DNA of 57,305 nucleotides from an uncultured Oscillospiraceae bacterium. Lineage in GTDB: Bacteria > Bacillota > Clostridia > Oscillospirales > Acutalibacteraceae. The DNA lies in contig CAJUNQ010000024.1 in NCBI GenBank assembly GCA_910587835.1, forward strand, positions 1-57,305, read 5' to 3'. Of the stretch, positions 14,795-24,270 are shown in pieces. Below the pieces are notes generated by a model that did no database searches, was not told the origin of the DNA, and worked only from the letters and a program-made list of their open reading frames with translations. Numbering within the stretch: position 1 is the first letter of the stretch; each line of letters begins with the position of its first letter. Both the position numbers and the translations under genes were made by a program.

Positions 14795-16828
14795 TCAGGG
14801 CAGCTGCACCGCCCTGGAATCATACCCAGCCAGCTCCGCCGCCGAAACCGCCTCGCCGCTCACCAGGTCCACACAGCCCTCGGGCAGAGAGATGCTCTGC
14901 GGCTTGCCGCTGAAGTTCTGCAGGAACACATACTTTGCCCCGTCCTTCTCCCGCAGGCAGGCCTCCACGCCCTCCGGCAGGGTCTGGGGCAGGGCCCGTT
15001 TAACATTCAGCTCCTCCGCCAGCCTGGCGTAAAGGTCCTGGTAAAAGCCAGCCCCGGCCCGGGCCGCCAGATAGTAGGCCCTGCCCTGGCCATAGGCGTT
15101 CACTGTCAGCGCGGGCTCGCCCTGGTAGAAGTCTCTGCCATAGACCCCCAGCACCTGGGCGCCCTCGCTGTGAATCAGCGCGCACAGTTCGCTGACCGGG
15201 TACTCTTTGCCGTCCACCTTTATGCTGTTCCGCTCCCCGTCCCACAGGCCGTCGGTGGTCTCGTGCCAAATGCCGAACACCTCCCGCAGGCCCTCGCCGG
15301 GCCAGCCGCCCAGATGGCACAGGTCGTTTTCGTTTACCAGCCCGGTGTGGTAGGTGCCAATCAGCGTACCGCCGTCCTGGACAAAGGCCTTCAGCTTCTC
15401 CGCAAAGCCTGCCCGCAGCAAGTAGAGCATGGGGGCGACCACCAGCTTATAGCCGCTGATCTCGCACTCCTCGTCCACAATGTCCACCGGCACACCCATG
15501 CGCCACAGAGCCCGGTAATGGTCCCGCACGTCCTCCGCGTAGTGAATGCCGCAGTTCCGGGGCCCGGCGGCGTTTTCCACGGCCCAGCGGTTCTCTGTGT
15601 CAAACACCAGAGCCACATCCGGCTTTACCTCTGACCCGCACACAGCCTGGTCCAGCTGCCGCAGCCTGCGGCCCACAGACTCCACATCCTGGAACTCCCG
15701 GGTGCCGCTGTGCCCGCAGTGGTCAATAACAGCCCCATGAAATTTCTCCTGAGCTCCCCGGCTCTTTCTCAGCTGAAAATACTGCACCGAGTCTGACCCA
15801 TGCCCCACTGCCTGCATACTGGATGCCAGGTGCATGCCCGGGCGCTTGAGACGGGAGACCGGCCCCCAGTTGATGGCGCTGGGGGTGGACTCCATCAGCA
15901 GAAAGGGCTGCTTTTTCAGGGAGCGCATCACGTCGTGCCACAGGGCAAAGTCCGCTGCCGTGGCAATGTCCTCCTCCGTGCCCTTCCACTGGGGGTAGGC
16001 GTCCCAGGATACCACATCCAGCACGTCCTTGAACTTGAAATAGTTGTAATAGTAGAAATCGTACATCAGATTGGCAGTGACAGGGATCGAGGGGTCCACA
16101 GCCTTTACCGCGTCCCGCTCCGCCCGAATAAAGTCCGCCACCTGGTCAGTGACAAAACGCTTCCAGTCCAGGCTCAGGCCGTGGACCGGCTCGTTGCCCC
16201 AGAGGCTGCGGGGCGCGGGAGCGTGAATCTCCTCCCAGCTGTTAAAGGTCTGGCTCCAAAAGTCTGTCCACCACTGCTTGTTGAGAGCATCCAGACTGCC
16301 ATACTTGTTTTTGAGCCATTGACGAAAGGCCTGCTGGCACAGCTCGCACCGGCACTCGCCCCCATACTCGTTGGAGAGGTGCCACAAAATCACCCCGGGG
16401 TGCTTGGCAAAGCGCTGGGCCAGAACCGTGTTGATGGCCCGCACCCTCTCCCGGTACACAGGGGAGGTGTAGCAGTGGTTATGCCGCCCTCCGGAGAGGT
16501 CCCGCTGGCCTGTGGCAGAGACCCGGCGAATCTCCGGGTATTTCTCACTCATCCACCGGGGCTTGGCTCCCGAGGGAGTGGCGAGCACAGTGTAAATACC
16601 GTTTTCATACAGTCTTTGAATGATCTCCTCCAACCAGTCCAGCTGGTAGACGCCCTCCTGGGGCTCCAACCTGGCCCAGGCAAAAATGGCCAGCGAAACG
16701 CAGTTGATGTGGGCCTCCTTCATCAGCTGAATATCCTTTTCCAGGATGTCGGGACAGTCCAGCCACTGGTCGGGGTTATAGTCGCCGCCGTGGAGGAGGT
16801 GGGGAAAGCGCGGGGTCAGGGAAGTCAT
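14795..16828 (-). CDS. Beta-galactosidase, glycoside hydrolase family 42
   Basis: 677 residues with the GH42 plan. A TIM barrel starts LLHGGDYNPDQWLD, with acid/base glutamate in WHLSNEYGGEC (near 150) and nucleophile in PFLLMESTPSAINW (near 310), then a trimerisation domain (VDIVDEECEISGYKLVVAPM) and a small C-terminal beta domain. It hydrolyses terminal beta-galactosides and acts in the cytoplasm, as no signal peptide is seen. The ATG at 16828 follows AAAGGAGC; the upstream 56 residues in frame cross the promoter and are rejected. No sugar transporter is adjacent, so its substrate must enter through a system elsewhere. Confidence 0.93.
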   Translation of the reverse strand: MTSLTPRFPHLLHGGDYNPDQWLDCPDILEKDIQLMKEAHINCVSLAIFAWARLEPQEGVYQLDWLEEIIQRLYENGIYTVLATPSGAKPRWMSEKYPEIRRVSATGQRDLSGGRHNHCYTSPVYRERVRAINTVLAQRFAKHPGVILWHLSNEYGGECRCELCQQAFRQWLKNKYGSLDALNKQWWTDFWSQTFNSWEEIHAPAPRSLWGNEPVHGLSLDWKRFVTDQVADFIRAERDAVKAVDPSIPVTANLMYDFYYYNYFKFKDVLDVVSWDAYPQWKGTEEDIATAADFALWHDVMRSLKKQPFLLMESTPSAINWGPVSRLKRPGMHLASSMQAVGHGSDSVQYFQLRKSRGAQEKFHGAVIDHCGHSGTREFQDVESVGRRLRQLDQAVCGSEVKPDVALVFDTENRWAVENAAGPRNCGIHYAEDVRDHYRALWRMGVPVDIVDEECEISGYKLVVAPMLYLLRAGFAEKLKAFVQDGGTLIGTYHTGLVNENDLCHLGGWPGEGLREVFGIWHETTDGLWDGERNSIKVDGKEYPVSELCALIHSEGAQVLGVYGRDFYQGEPALTVNAYGQGRAYYLAARAGAGFYQDLYARLAEELNVKRALPQTLPEGVEACLREKDGAKYVFLQNFSGKPQSISLPEGCVDLVSGEAVSAAELAGYDSRAVQLP

Positions 16829-16862
16829 AAGAGAGCTCCTTTCAAAATAAGATGGTAAGCCC

Positions 16863-16891
16863 ATTGTACTCTCTTTGGGGCAGAAGGTCAA
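16863..16891 (-). promoter_or_regulatory. Promoter of the GH42 gene
   Basis: Minus strand TTGACC (16891-16886), 17 bases, TACAAT (16868-16863), about 34 bases before the start codon. Confidence 0.7.
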
Positions 16892-16974
16892 GGGCCTACG
16901 GGAAGGGAAAGGAGACAGCTCGGTCCGCCTTGGGAAAGGAGCCGCGCTGTTGCCTGCCCCTGGTACAAATATAA

Positions 16975-17028
16975 AAAAGCCCCCCTCCAAGCCCATGCTG
17001 TACGCATAGCTGGAAGGGGAGGCTTTTT
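16975..17028. terminator. Long bidirectional terminator-like hairpin
   Basis: AAAAAGCCCCCCTCC pairs with GGGGAGGCTTTTT, and ATGC..GCAT pairs inside the loop. It lies in the gap between two minus-strand genes, 3' of the carboxylesterase. Confidence 0.65.
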
Positions 17029-17119
17029 GTTCTGCATTGACACTCCGAAAACCGAAGGCTGGCCTTTCTCCTCTTCCCGGTCTGTGCCGTCTTTTAAGGC
17101 CAAAACCGCCTCCTGCAAT

Positions 17120-17268
17120 GGGAGTGTCCTGTCGCGTATTTCATTTAACGCACGGCCAGAGGACCTTTCAGAGGCAAGCCAGCGTGTCCTCCCGTCTCTC
17201 CCAGGGCCTCGGTACTTCCGCAGAGTAGGCGGATGATATCCGCCCCTACATTAAAATCTGCGAAAGCC
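17120..17268. mobile_element. Repeat B, copy 1 (MITE-like, with flanking direct repeat)
   Basis: Begins GGGAGTGTCC and ends in a decayed ATTAAAATCTGCGAAAGCC, the mirror of the start as in the copies at 35298 and 45673. It is flanked by the 10-base direct repeat CTCCTGCAAT at 17110-17119 and 17269-17278, which looks like a target-site duplication. No coding capacity. Confidence 0.65.
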
Positions 17269-17330
17269 CTCCTGCAATCAGGCTCACAAGGGGTACTCCC
17301 TAAGAACCGGCCAGCCTCTGCCTCGCACTG

Positions 17331-18653
17331 TCAGTCCTTTTCATCCGGCAGCACATCCAGCTCCATCACAAACCCGCTGGCTCTGTCGCAGGCCTGCCAC
17401 AGAGGATGTCCGTTCCCATTGGGGTCCCCGGTCTTCATGAAATTCGTCCAGTAGTCCAGCATTCTCTCGCTGAGGGCCCGGTCTCCCTCTGTCCAGAGCC
17501 TCCAGCACCGGTCCAGGGTGCCCATCATGTACCACAGCTCTGCCGAGTGCCAGGCCCCCTGACTGTCGCCGGGCAGGTCCCGGGTAAAGTGGTACACATA
17601 GGCGGGCTTGCGGCCCAGCTCCTCCAGCTTGTGGCTGAAGGCCACGCTGCCTGTGTACAGCGGCGCTTCCCGTTTGTCTGTCAGCTCCGGCGGGGCCATG
17701 ATGTCGTTTTTGGTGCAGCCCAGCATATAGGGAATGGGATGGAGCTTCCCCTGGTCCATCAGCTGGTAATAGCCGCCGGTAAGAAGCCGCCCGTCTATGC
17801 CCGGGGTGAGGAACAGCCCCTTTGCCTGGGGCATGACCCTCTCAAAGAAGGGTCCCATTGCCTCAAAGACCTCCTTTGCGGACTTGGACCGCATTTCTTC
17901 CAGACTGCGGACGCCCAGCGCCTCCGGAAAGGCCCCGCCCAGCTCCTCCTGTTGAGAGAGGCTCAGGTCCCGGTGCAGGCCCGTGCCATAGGAGCCGCCG
18001 CTCTGCAAAATGGCTTTGGCGATTTTTCCCTCTGTCAGGGGAGAGGAGGCCAGGGTCTGAGCGCTCATGGCCCCCGCGCTCTGGCCAAAGACCGTGATGT
18101 TGTGGGGGTCGCCCCCAAAGCCCGCAATGTTCTCATAAACCCAGTTCAGGGCGGCAATCTGGTCCAGGCTGCCATAGTTGCCAGAAAAGCCGCTCTCTGC
18201 GGTAAGCCAGGGGTGGGCCAGGTAGCCGAACACATTGCACCGGTACTCCACGCTGACAAAAATGACTCCCCGCCTGCAATAGGCAGCGCCGTCAAACTCC
18301 TTCTCGGTGGCCCAGCCGCCCAAAAAGGCCCCGCCGTGGACCCAGAAGGCCACCGGGCAGTTTTCTCCATGTTTTGGGGCCCAGATGTGCAAATAAAGAC
18401 AGTCCTCGCTCATGGGCCGGTCAAAAGAGGGGTCGTCATAAAAATCCTTGTCCCAGGGCGGGCTTGAGCCCTGAGCCTGCATACATTTGTTGCGGAAGTC
18501 CAAAGCCTCATACACCCCCTCGAACCGGTCAGGGGGCTGGGGGGCCCGCCAGCGCAGCTCCCCCACCGGCGGCGCGGCATAGGGAATGCCCCGGTATTCC
18601 AGGTAGTCCCCCTTGTCCACACCAGTAATCCTGCCGTACCTTGTTTCAACCAT
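17331..18653 (-). CDS. Carboxylesterase type B
   Basis: 440 residues of alpha/beta hydrolase fold. It opens with VETRYGRITGV and YRGIPYAAPPVGELRW, the family signature, and SEDCLYLHIWAP. The nucleophile is in TVFGQSAGAMS near residue 180, and the catalytic histidine is in GAWHSAELWYM near 365. At 440 residues it is shorter than the usual 500. It is cytoplasmic, without a signal peptide. The ATG at 18653 has AGGAGG upstream. Together with a similar esterase at 20774 and a MATE pump between them it suggests handling of ester-bearing dietary or drug-like compounds. Confidence 0.92.
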   Translation of the reverse strand: MVETRYGRITGVDKGDYLEYRGIPYAAPPVGELRWRAPQPPDRFEGVYEALDFRNKCMQAQGSSPPWDKDFYDDPSFDRPMSEDCLYLHIWAPKHGENCPVAFWVHGGAFLGGWATEKEFDGAAYCRRGVIFVSVEYRCNVFGYLAHPWLTAESGFSGNYGSLDQIAALNWVYENIAGFGGDPHNITVFGQSAGAMSAQTLASSPLTEGKIAKAILQSGGSYGTGLHRDLSLSQQEELGGAFPEALGVRSLEEMRSKSAKEVFEAMGPFFERVMPQAKGLFLTPGIDGRLLTGGYYQLMDQGKLHPIPYMLGCTKNDIMAPPELTDKREAPLYTGSVAFSHKLEELGRKPAYVYHFTRDLPGDSQGAWHSAELWYMMGTLDRCWRLWTEGDRALSERMLDYWTNFMKTGDPNGNGHPLWQACDRASGFVMELDVLPDEKD

Positions 18654-18768
18654 ATTGGTCCCTCCTTGTTGAAAATATGAGAAGCTTATAAAAGGTCTGG
18701 CGGCAGAAGACCGCCTCGCGCTGCGGGGGCCTTTTGAGCGGCTGACTGCCAACGTCCTCCGCGCTTCC

Positions 18769-18892
18769 AGGGCTTGCTTGAAAATACAGGGAATCATGGG
18801 ATTTGTACCGCCATCGGTCTGTTTTCAGGAGAAAACCGTAAGCCGCTGATGGACAAAAGGCGGTGCTCCCGCTTTTTCAGACCAGCCCGAGA
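18769..18892. mobile_element. Dispersed repeat A, diverged copy
   Basis: Starts AGGGCTTGCTTGAAAATA as in 10312-10330, shares GTTTTCAGGAGAAAACCGTAAG with the centre of the family, and ends TTTTTCAGACCAGCCC. Adjacent to a second copy. Confidence 0.65.
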
Positions 18893-19042
18893 GCCTGCTT
18901 TATAACCGGAGAAATGCTGGACTTTTGGCCAGGAACGAGTGGTTTCAAGGAAAAAACCGCCGCCTTTCCAGGCTTTTTGACGCCGAAACCACCATTTTCT
19001 GGTCAAAATAGACCGTATTTCGGAGCCTTCAAGCAGACTCTA
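18890..19042. mobile_element. Dispersed repeat A, diverged copy at the MATE 3' end
   Basis: GAGCCTGCTTTATAA, then TGCTGGACTTTTGGCCAGG and TTTCAAGGAAAAAACCGC, ending CTTCAAGCAGACTCTAA. Most similar to the copy at 26006-26144. Its last bases, CTCTAA, contain the stop codon (TAG on the minus strand) of the MATE gene. Confidence 0.65.
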
Positions 19043-20437
19043 AGCCCCCTCTGTCATTTTTTTCGCCCGGTGAATCCATTTGCCGCTTTTCAGCCGGAAC
19101 ACCAGCCACACGGATTTGATGATAAAGTCAATGCGCAGGGCAATCAGCACCAAAGCGGCGGGCAGGTGCAGCACCAGCCCCGCCAGAGCGCCCAGGGGGA
19201 TGGAGGCCACCCACTGAAAGATAATGTCCGCCACCATGAGGAACTTGGTGTCTCCGCCGCCCCGGAGAATGCCTTTGGACAGAGCGCTCTGCACGGCCTG
19301 AAAGAACACGATGATGGCGCTGGCCTGCATCATGTAAACCGTGAGCTCTACAGTAGAGGGAGCAATCTCATACAGGCCGATGGACCACTCTCCCAGCACC
19401 AGAACCAGAATGCCCCCAAAAATACCAATGGCTACAGACAGAATCAGGAAGGTCCAGCCCTCCTTTTGGGCTCGTTCAAACTCGCCCTCTCCCACGGTCT
19501 GGCCAATCACCACCCCGGCGGCACTGGTGGCCCCCTGAATAGCCACAGTGGCCATCCGGTCCATTACCGTGACAATGGCATAGGCAGAGACAATCTCCTT
19601 GCCCATATGCCCCAGTATGACGGAGGTAATGCTGGCCGCCAGAGCCAGAAGGGAGTCGGAGACAATAGCGGGCATGCCCAGCCGCCGGAACTCGCTGAGC
19701 AGGGCCTTGCCGGGCAGCCTCAGCAGCCCCCGCAGCTGGTATTGCAGCACCTTCTCATACTTCAGCAGGTAGATGGCGCAGAACAGAAGCTCCACCGCCC
19801 GGGCAATGAGGGTGCCCACCGCAGCCCCCATAACCCCCAGGGCCGGCGCGCCGAATTTACCGAAAATGAAAATGTAGTTGGCCCCAATGTTGACAATAAA
19901 CGAGGCAATGGACACATAGAGCCCCAGCTTGGCGTTGCCAATGGAGCGCAGTACATTAGAGAGCACCAGACTGATACCGTGAGGCAGATAGATCAACGCC
20001 GTTACCCGCAAATACTGGGCCCCCAGCTCAATCACGTCCGCCTCTGTGGTAAAGATGCTCATGATCTGGGTGGGCAGCAAGAAGGTAATAATGGCGAAAA
20101 CCGTGCCCCCCGCTATTACAATCTGCAATACCAGGTCAAACACCCGGCGGACGGTCTTCAGCTCTTTGGCGCCATAATACTGGCTGGAGAGCACCAGCCC
20201 CGCCGCGCTGATGCCCATACACAGAAAGACGAAAATATTGTAGAACTGATTGGCCAGACTGGAGGCGGAAATGGAGGCCTCCCCCAGCTTGCCCACCATA
20301 ATGGTGTCCATCATGTTCACGCCCTGGTTGATGATGGACTGGCACACGATCGGGATCAGAATCAGGACCACCTTTTTATAAAAGCCCCTGTCCCTTACCC
20401 AGTATTTGTCGAACCACCGGCCCTTTGCTGCTGTCAT
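19040..20437 (-). CDS. MATE family efflux transporter
   Basis: 465 residues with about twelve membrane helices in two similar halves. The family start is seen as VLILIPIVCQSIINQGVNMMDTIMVGKLGE; the second half repeats the pattern (LRRGGGD-like ILRGGGDTKFLMVADI). Such pumps export drugs or metabolites using Na+ or H+. It has its own promoter and is divergent from an esterase gene at 20774. The ATG at 20437 is 11 bases after GAGGAG. The stop codon falls on the edge of repeat A. Confidence 0.92.
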   Translation of the reverse strand: MTAAKGRWFDKYWVRDRGFYKKVVLILIPIVCQSIINQGVNMMDTIMVGKLGEASISASSLANQFYNIFVFLCMGISAAGLVLSSQYYGAKELKTVRRVFDLVLQIVIAGGTVFAIITFLLPTQIMSIFTTEADVIELGAQYLRVTALIYLPHGISLVLSNVLRSIGNAKLGLYVSIASFIVNIGANYIFIFGKFGAPALGVMGAAVGTLIARAVELLFCAIYLLKYEKVLQYQLRGLLRLPGKALLSEFRRLGMPAIVSDSLLALAASITSVILGHMGKEIVSAYAIVTVMDRMATVAIQGATSAAGVVIGQTVGEGEFERAQKEGWTFLILSVAIGIFGGILVLVLGEWSIGLYEIAPSTVELTVYMMQASAIIVFFQAVQSALSKGILRGGGDTKFLMVADIIFQWVASIPLGALAGLVLHLPAALVLIALRIDFIIKSVWLVFRLKSGKWIHRAKKMTEGA

Positions 20438-20495
20438 GAATGTTTGTCTCCTCTCTGCCGGAAATCACACGGCCGCTTTATTTTTTCTCATATTA

Positions 20496-20524
20496 AGTAT
20501 AAGGTCTGCGGGAGATAATTGCAA
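20496..20524 (-). promoter_or_regulatory. Promoter of the MATE gene
   Basis: Minus strand TTGCAA (20524-20519), 17 bases, TATACT (20501-20496). Confidence 0.65.
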
Positions 20525-20620
20525 GAGCAACTTTTTTTGACACCTTCCCCCAAACCCCATCAAAAAGGGCAGACAGCTCAAACACAGGCAAAAGATTAGA
20601 GATTGTGTCAGAAAAATCGC

Positions 20621-20649
20621 TTGCGCAAGGGCTGAAATTGTGGTATACT
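20621..20649 (+). promoter_or_regulatory. Promoter of the second carboxylesterase
   Basis: TTGCGC (20621-20626), 17 bases, TATACT (20644-20649). The leader to the start codon is about 115 bases, with no clear attenuator. Confidence 0.5.
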
Positions 20650-20773
20650 TTATAAAACATGACAGCGGGCAGAAGAACAGGGCTGTTCTGGGACAGAGCG
20701 TCCCCCTGCCGCGTCCCTGCCCTTCTGCGGACCGGAGGCTGCCGGGAGTGAAAAATATTAGGAGGTATGCGAA

Positions 20774-22381
20774 ATGGCATTGGAAACCGTCAGAACCAGC
20801 TATGGTCAGGTCAGGGGCGTTGTTGAGGAGGACGTGGTGCTTTTTAAGGGGGTTCCCTATGCCGCGCCCCCGGTGGGCAGGCTGCGCTGGCGCCCCCCCG
20901 AGGACCCCGCCCCCTGGGAGGGGGTCCGGGACTGCGCCGTCTACGGCCCCCGGCCGGTCCAGCCCACTCTGGGGGGCTGGTCTTTCGAGCCCTGGGCCTC
21001 TGACTTCTACTACATGGGTTTCCCTCCCTACAGCGAGGACTGTCTTTACCTGAATATTGCCACCTGCGCCCAAGGCCCGGAGGAGAAGCGGCCGGTGTAT
21101 ATGTGGTTCCACGGGGGCGGGCTGTCCACCGGCTATAGCTACGAGGTGGAGTTCAACCCCACCGTGCTGGCAAAGAAGGGTATTGTGGTGGTGTCGGTGG
21201 GCCAGCGGCTGAATGTGTTCGGCTACCTGTCCCTGCCCCAGCTCTCCGCAGAGCAGGGCGGCGTCAGCGGCAACTACGGGCTGATGGACCAGGTCAAGGC
21301 TCTGGACTGGGTGAGAGAGAACATTGCCGCCTTTGGGGGAGACCCGGACAATATCACCATTGGGGGGCAGTCCGGCGGCACCACCAAAACCGGGGCTCTG
21401 GCCAGGTGCCCCAAAGCGGCGGGCAAGGTCAGGCGGGTCATCAACCAAAGCTGCTTGAGCTGGACCGGCCTCTATCCCACCATGTCCCAGGCAGAGGCCG
21501 AGGGCACGGCCTTCCTTCGCAGCCTGGGCTTCCCGGAGGACGTCTCTCTGGAGGAGCTGCGCGCCGCGGACAGAGAGCGGTTCAATGTGCCGGCCAGCCA
21601 CCCGGTGCGAAAGCCCGGCAATATGGTGTTCGACGGCCAATGGGTGCCGGAGCAGGACGCTGCGGTCAGCTTTGACCAGTACGCGGGCCGGCTGGACTAT
21701 CTGGTGGGAGGCAACTATGGCGAGTGCGTGATGTCCAAGGGCTTTGAGCTGGGGGGCGCTCCCCTTCACACTGCGGCGGAATTCTACGCCAGGGCCAGAG
21801 AGGTGCTGGGCGAGGCGCTTTATAACAAGTACGACTTTGAGAACGCCTATCCTGTGGAGGACGGGGAGGCCAACGCCCTGTCAAAGCGGCTGGCGGCAGC
21901 GGGAATCACCGGCTTTGGGGGCAATATGAAAAACCTTTGCTTTGGCCAGTACCGGGCCAAAAAGTTCCCGGAGGCGAAGACCTACAGCTATATTTTCTCC
22001 CATATCACCCCCAGTGTGCCGGATGACAAACGGAACCCCCTTCGGGACCCGGACCTGATGATGGCCTGGCACTCTGCCGAGCTATGGTACACCTTTGCCT
22101 CTCTGCGGGTGGGAGAGAGCGGGGCCAGCAATGTGCCCCCGGTGCGCCCATGGACAGAGTATGACGTGAAGCTGGCGGACCAGATGAGCAGCTACTGGGC
22201 CAACTTCATGAAGCGGGGAGACCCCAACGGCGAGGGGCTGCCCTATTGGCCCGCCTGCGGGGAGAATTACGGCTGGATGGATCTGGGTGACGAAATTGTC
22301 AGCCATGAGGGATTGGACAGCAGGGAGGACCAGCTGCTGTATGAGTATGTGACAGCCCAGGAGGACCTGCCCAAGAAGTAG
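20774..22381 (+). CDS. Carboxylesterase type B
   Basis: 535 residues, the usual family length. FKGVPYAAPPVGRLRW and YSEDCLYLNIATC are the signature blocks, WFHGGGLSTGYSYE forms the oxyanion region, TIGGQSGGTTKTGA holds the nucleophilic serine (Ser-Gly-Gly rather than the commoner Ser-Ala-Gly), and MAWHSAELWYTF holds the histidine. No signal peptide. ATG at 20774 follows AGGAGG. It is similar to the esterase at 17331 but longer and on the other strand; both probably derive from an old duplication. A terminator follows. Confidence 0.93.
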   Translation: MALETVRTSYGQVRGVVEEDVVLFKGVPYAAPPVGRLRWRPPEDPAPWEGVRDCAVYGPRPVQPTLGGWSFEPWASDFYYMGFPPYSEDCLYLNIATCAQGPEEKRPVYMWFHGGGLSTGYSYEVEFNPTVLAKKGIVVVSVGQRLNVFGYLSLPQLSAEQGGVSGNYGLMDQVKALDWVRENIAAFGGDPDNITIGGQSGGTTKTGALARCPKAAGKVRRVINQSCLSWTGLYPTMSQAEAEGTAFLRSLGFPEDVSLEELRAADRERFNVPASHPVRKPGNMVFDGQWVPEQDAAVSFDQYAGRLDYLVGGNYGECVMSKGFELGGAPLHTAAEFYARAREVLGEALYNKYDFENAYPVEDGEANALSKRLAAAGITGFGGNMKNLCFGQYRAKKFPEAKTYSYIFSHITPSVPDDKRNPLRDPDLMMAWHSAELWYTFASLRVGESGASNVPPVRPWTEYDVKLADQMSSYWANFMKRGDPNGEGLPYWPACGENYGWMDLGDEIVSHEGLDSREDQLLYEYVTAQEDLPKK

Positions 22382-22404
22382 GGCTGTCCGCAGGATAGAA
22401 AGAA

Positions 22405-22442
22405 AGAGCCAACTGCTCCATCAGGCGGAGCGGTTGGCTCTT
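22405..22442 (+). terminator. Rho-independent terminator
   Basis: Hairpin AGAGCCAACTGCTCC - GGAGCGGTTGGCTCT then TTGATTGTTTT, shortly after the esterase stop. It may also serve leuA from the other side. Confidence 0.8.
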
Positions 22443-22584
22443 GATTGTTTTGAATTAGAACATGTTCCCATAAGCGTCTTTTTGACAGACTTTCGCCATC
22501 TTCTGCGCCACAATCTGCATACTCACCTTACGGGAATACGCCCTAGAAAAGGCTTCCGGGACAGAGGCCGGGCTCCTCTGCCGT

Positions 22585-24270
22585 TTACTGCTTTTGCAGC
22601 TGCCGGTTGATGGCGCAGATAATGCCCTTGATGGAGGCAATGCTGATATTGCTGTCCGTCCCCACGCCAAACAGGGTTTCGCCGTCATGCTTCAGCTGAA
22701 TATAGGACACCGCTTTGGAGTCAGCACCGGTGGAAATGGCGTGCTCGCTGTAGGACACAAACTCGTAGTGGTCCAGCCCAATGGAGCCAATGGCATTGAA
22801 GAAAGCGTCGATAGGCCCGTTGCCCTTGCCGGAAATGGCCTTGCTAGCCCCATCGTGCCGCACCGTGCCTTCAAAGTCCACAATCACCCTTCCGTCGCCG
22901 CCGTCCTCCTCAAAGATCTTGTAGGTCAGCAGGTTATAGGGCTCGGCCACAGTGAGATATTCGGCGTTGAAAATATCAAACACCTCTTGGGGACTGATCT
23001 CCCGGCCTGCCTGGTCGCAGGCCCTTTTCACCAGCTTCCCGAACTCAGGGTGCATGGCCTTGGGCAGAATGTAGCCGAAATTCTGGTGCATGATAAAGGC
23101 CGCCCCCCCCTTGCCCGACTGGCTGTTGATGCGGATAATGGGCTCATACTGCCGCCCCAGGTCCGCCGGGTCAATGGGCAGATAGGGCACCTCCCAGTAG
23201 GGAGACTGCTCCTTCTGCATAAAGTTTACACCCTTGTTGATGGCGTCCTGGTGGGAGCCGGAGAAGGCGGTGAATACCAGCTGGCCCGCATAGGGGTGCC
23301 GGGGGTGGACCTTCAGCTCGGTGCAGCGCTCGTAGACCTCCCGGACATGGTTCATGTGGCTGAAGTCCAGCTCCGGGTCCACACCCTGAGAGTACAGGTT
23401 CATGGCCAGGTTCATAATGTCAGAGTTGCCGGTGCGCTCGCCGTTGCCGAACAGAGTGCCCTCCACCCGGTCGGCCCCGGCCATCACCCCAAGCTCCGTG
23501 GCGGCAGTGGCAGTGCCCCGGTCGTTGTGGGGGTGCAGGCTGATGATGGCGCTGTCCCGGCGCTTCATATGGCGGCAGCAATATTCAATCTGGTCGGCGT
23601 AGGTGTTGGGGGTAGACATCTCCACTGTGTTGGGCAGGTTGATGATCACCTTGTTCTCCGGGGTCGCGCCCAGTTCCTCCAGCACCCGGTCGCAGATGAG
23701 AACCGCATTCTCCATCTCTGTGCCGGAGAAGCTCTCGGGAGAATACTCATAGCGGATGTTGATATCGCTGTTAGCGGTAATTTCCTCGGTGAGCTGGCGG
23801 ATGAGCTTAGCCCCCTCCACCGCAATGTCAATGACCCCCTGCATGTCCGTGTTGAACACCACCTTGCGCTGCAAGGTAGAGGTGGAGTTATAGAAGTGGA
23901 CAATCACGTTCTTGGCCCCGTCAATGGCCTCAAAGGTCTTGCGAATCAGATGCTCCCGGGCCTGGACCAGCACCTGGATGGTCACGTCCTCCGGAATGCG
24001 GTTCTGGTCGATCAGGGCCCGAAGAATCTCATACTCTGTCTCAGAAGCAGAGGGGAAGCCCACCTCAATCTCCTTGAAGCCGATATCGCAGAGCATCTGG
24101 AAGAATTCCAGCTTCTGTTCCAGGTTCATAGGGTTGACCAGAGCCTGGTTGCCGTCCCGCAGGTCCACGCTGCACCAGACAGGGGCTTTGGCGATGGTCT
24201 TGTCCGGCCAGGTGCGGTCGGGCAGAGCAATGGGCTGAAAGGGCTTGTACTTTTTATAGCTGAGGTTCAT
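22585..24270 (-). CDS. leuA: 2-isopropylmalate synthase (LeuA2 type)
   Basis: 561 residues of the long LeuA2 type. It condenses acetyl-CoA with 2-ketoisovalerate, the first committed step of leucine synthesis. The DRE-TIM barrel is seen in WCSVDLRDGNQALVNPMN (near 33) and SLHPHNDRGTATAATEL (near 245), with the metal histidines in HPHND. FNGNGERTGN-like LFGNGERTGNSDIM follows, and a C-terminal regulatory domain (LKHDGETLFGVGTDSNISIA) gives leucine feedback. ATG at 24270 follows AAAGGAAAG. No leuB, C or D is next to it. It lies downstream of a T-box-led methyltransferase gene but is separated by a hairpin-rich repeat. Confidence 0.95.
   Translation of the reverse strand: MNLSYKKYKPFQPIALPDRTWPDKTIAKAPVWCSVDLRDGNQALVNPMNLEQKLEFFQMLCDIGFKEIEVGFPSASETEYEILRALIDQNRIPEDVTIQVLVQAREHLIRKTFEAIDGAKNVIVHFYNSTSTLQRKVVFNTDMQGVIDIAVEGAKLIRQLTEEITANSDINIRYEYSPESFSGTEMENAVLICDRVLEELGATPENKVIINLPNTVEMSTPNTYADQIEYCCRHMKRRDSAIISLHPHNDRGTATAATELGVMAGADRVEGTLFGNGERTGNSDIMNLAMNLYSQGVDPELDFSHMNHVREVYERCTELKVHPRHPYAGQLVFTAFSGSHQDAINKGVNFMQKEQSPYWEVPYLPIDPADLGRQYEPIIRINSQSGKGGAAFIMHQNFGYILPKAMHPEFGKLVKRACDQAGREISPQEVFDIFNAEYLTVAEPYNLLTYKIFEEDGGDGRVIVDFEGTVRHDGASKAISGKGNGPIDAFFNAIGSIGLDHYEFVSYSEHAISTGADSKAVSYIQLKHDGETLFGVGTDSNISIASIKGIICAINRQLQKQ

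Noticed and set aside
22455..22560. Short frame after leuA (MQIVAQKMAKVCQK and on)
   Set aside because: About 23 codons after GTGAGTATG with a reasonable site, but no match and no overlap with leuA; might be a remnant of a longer gene.
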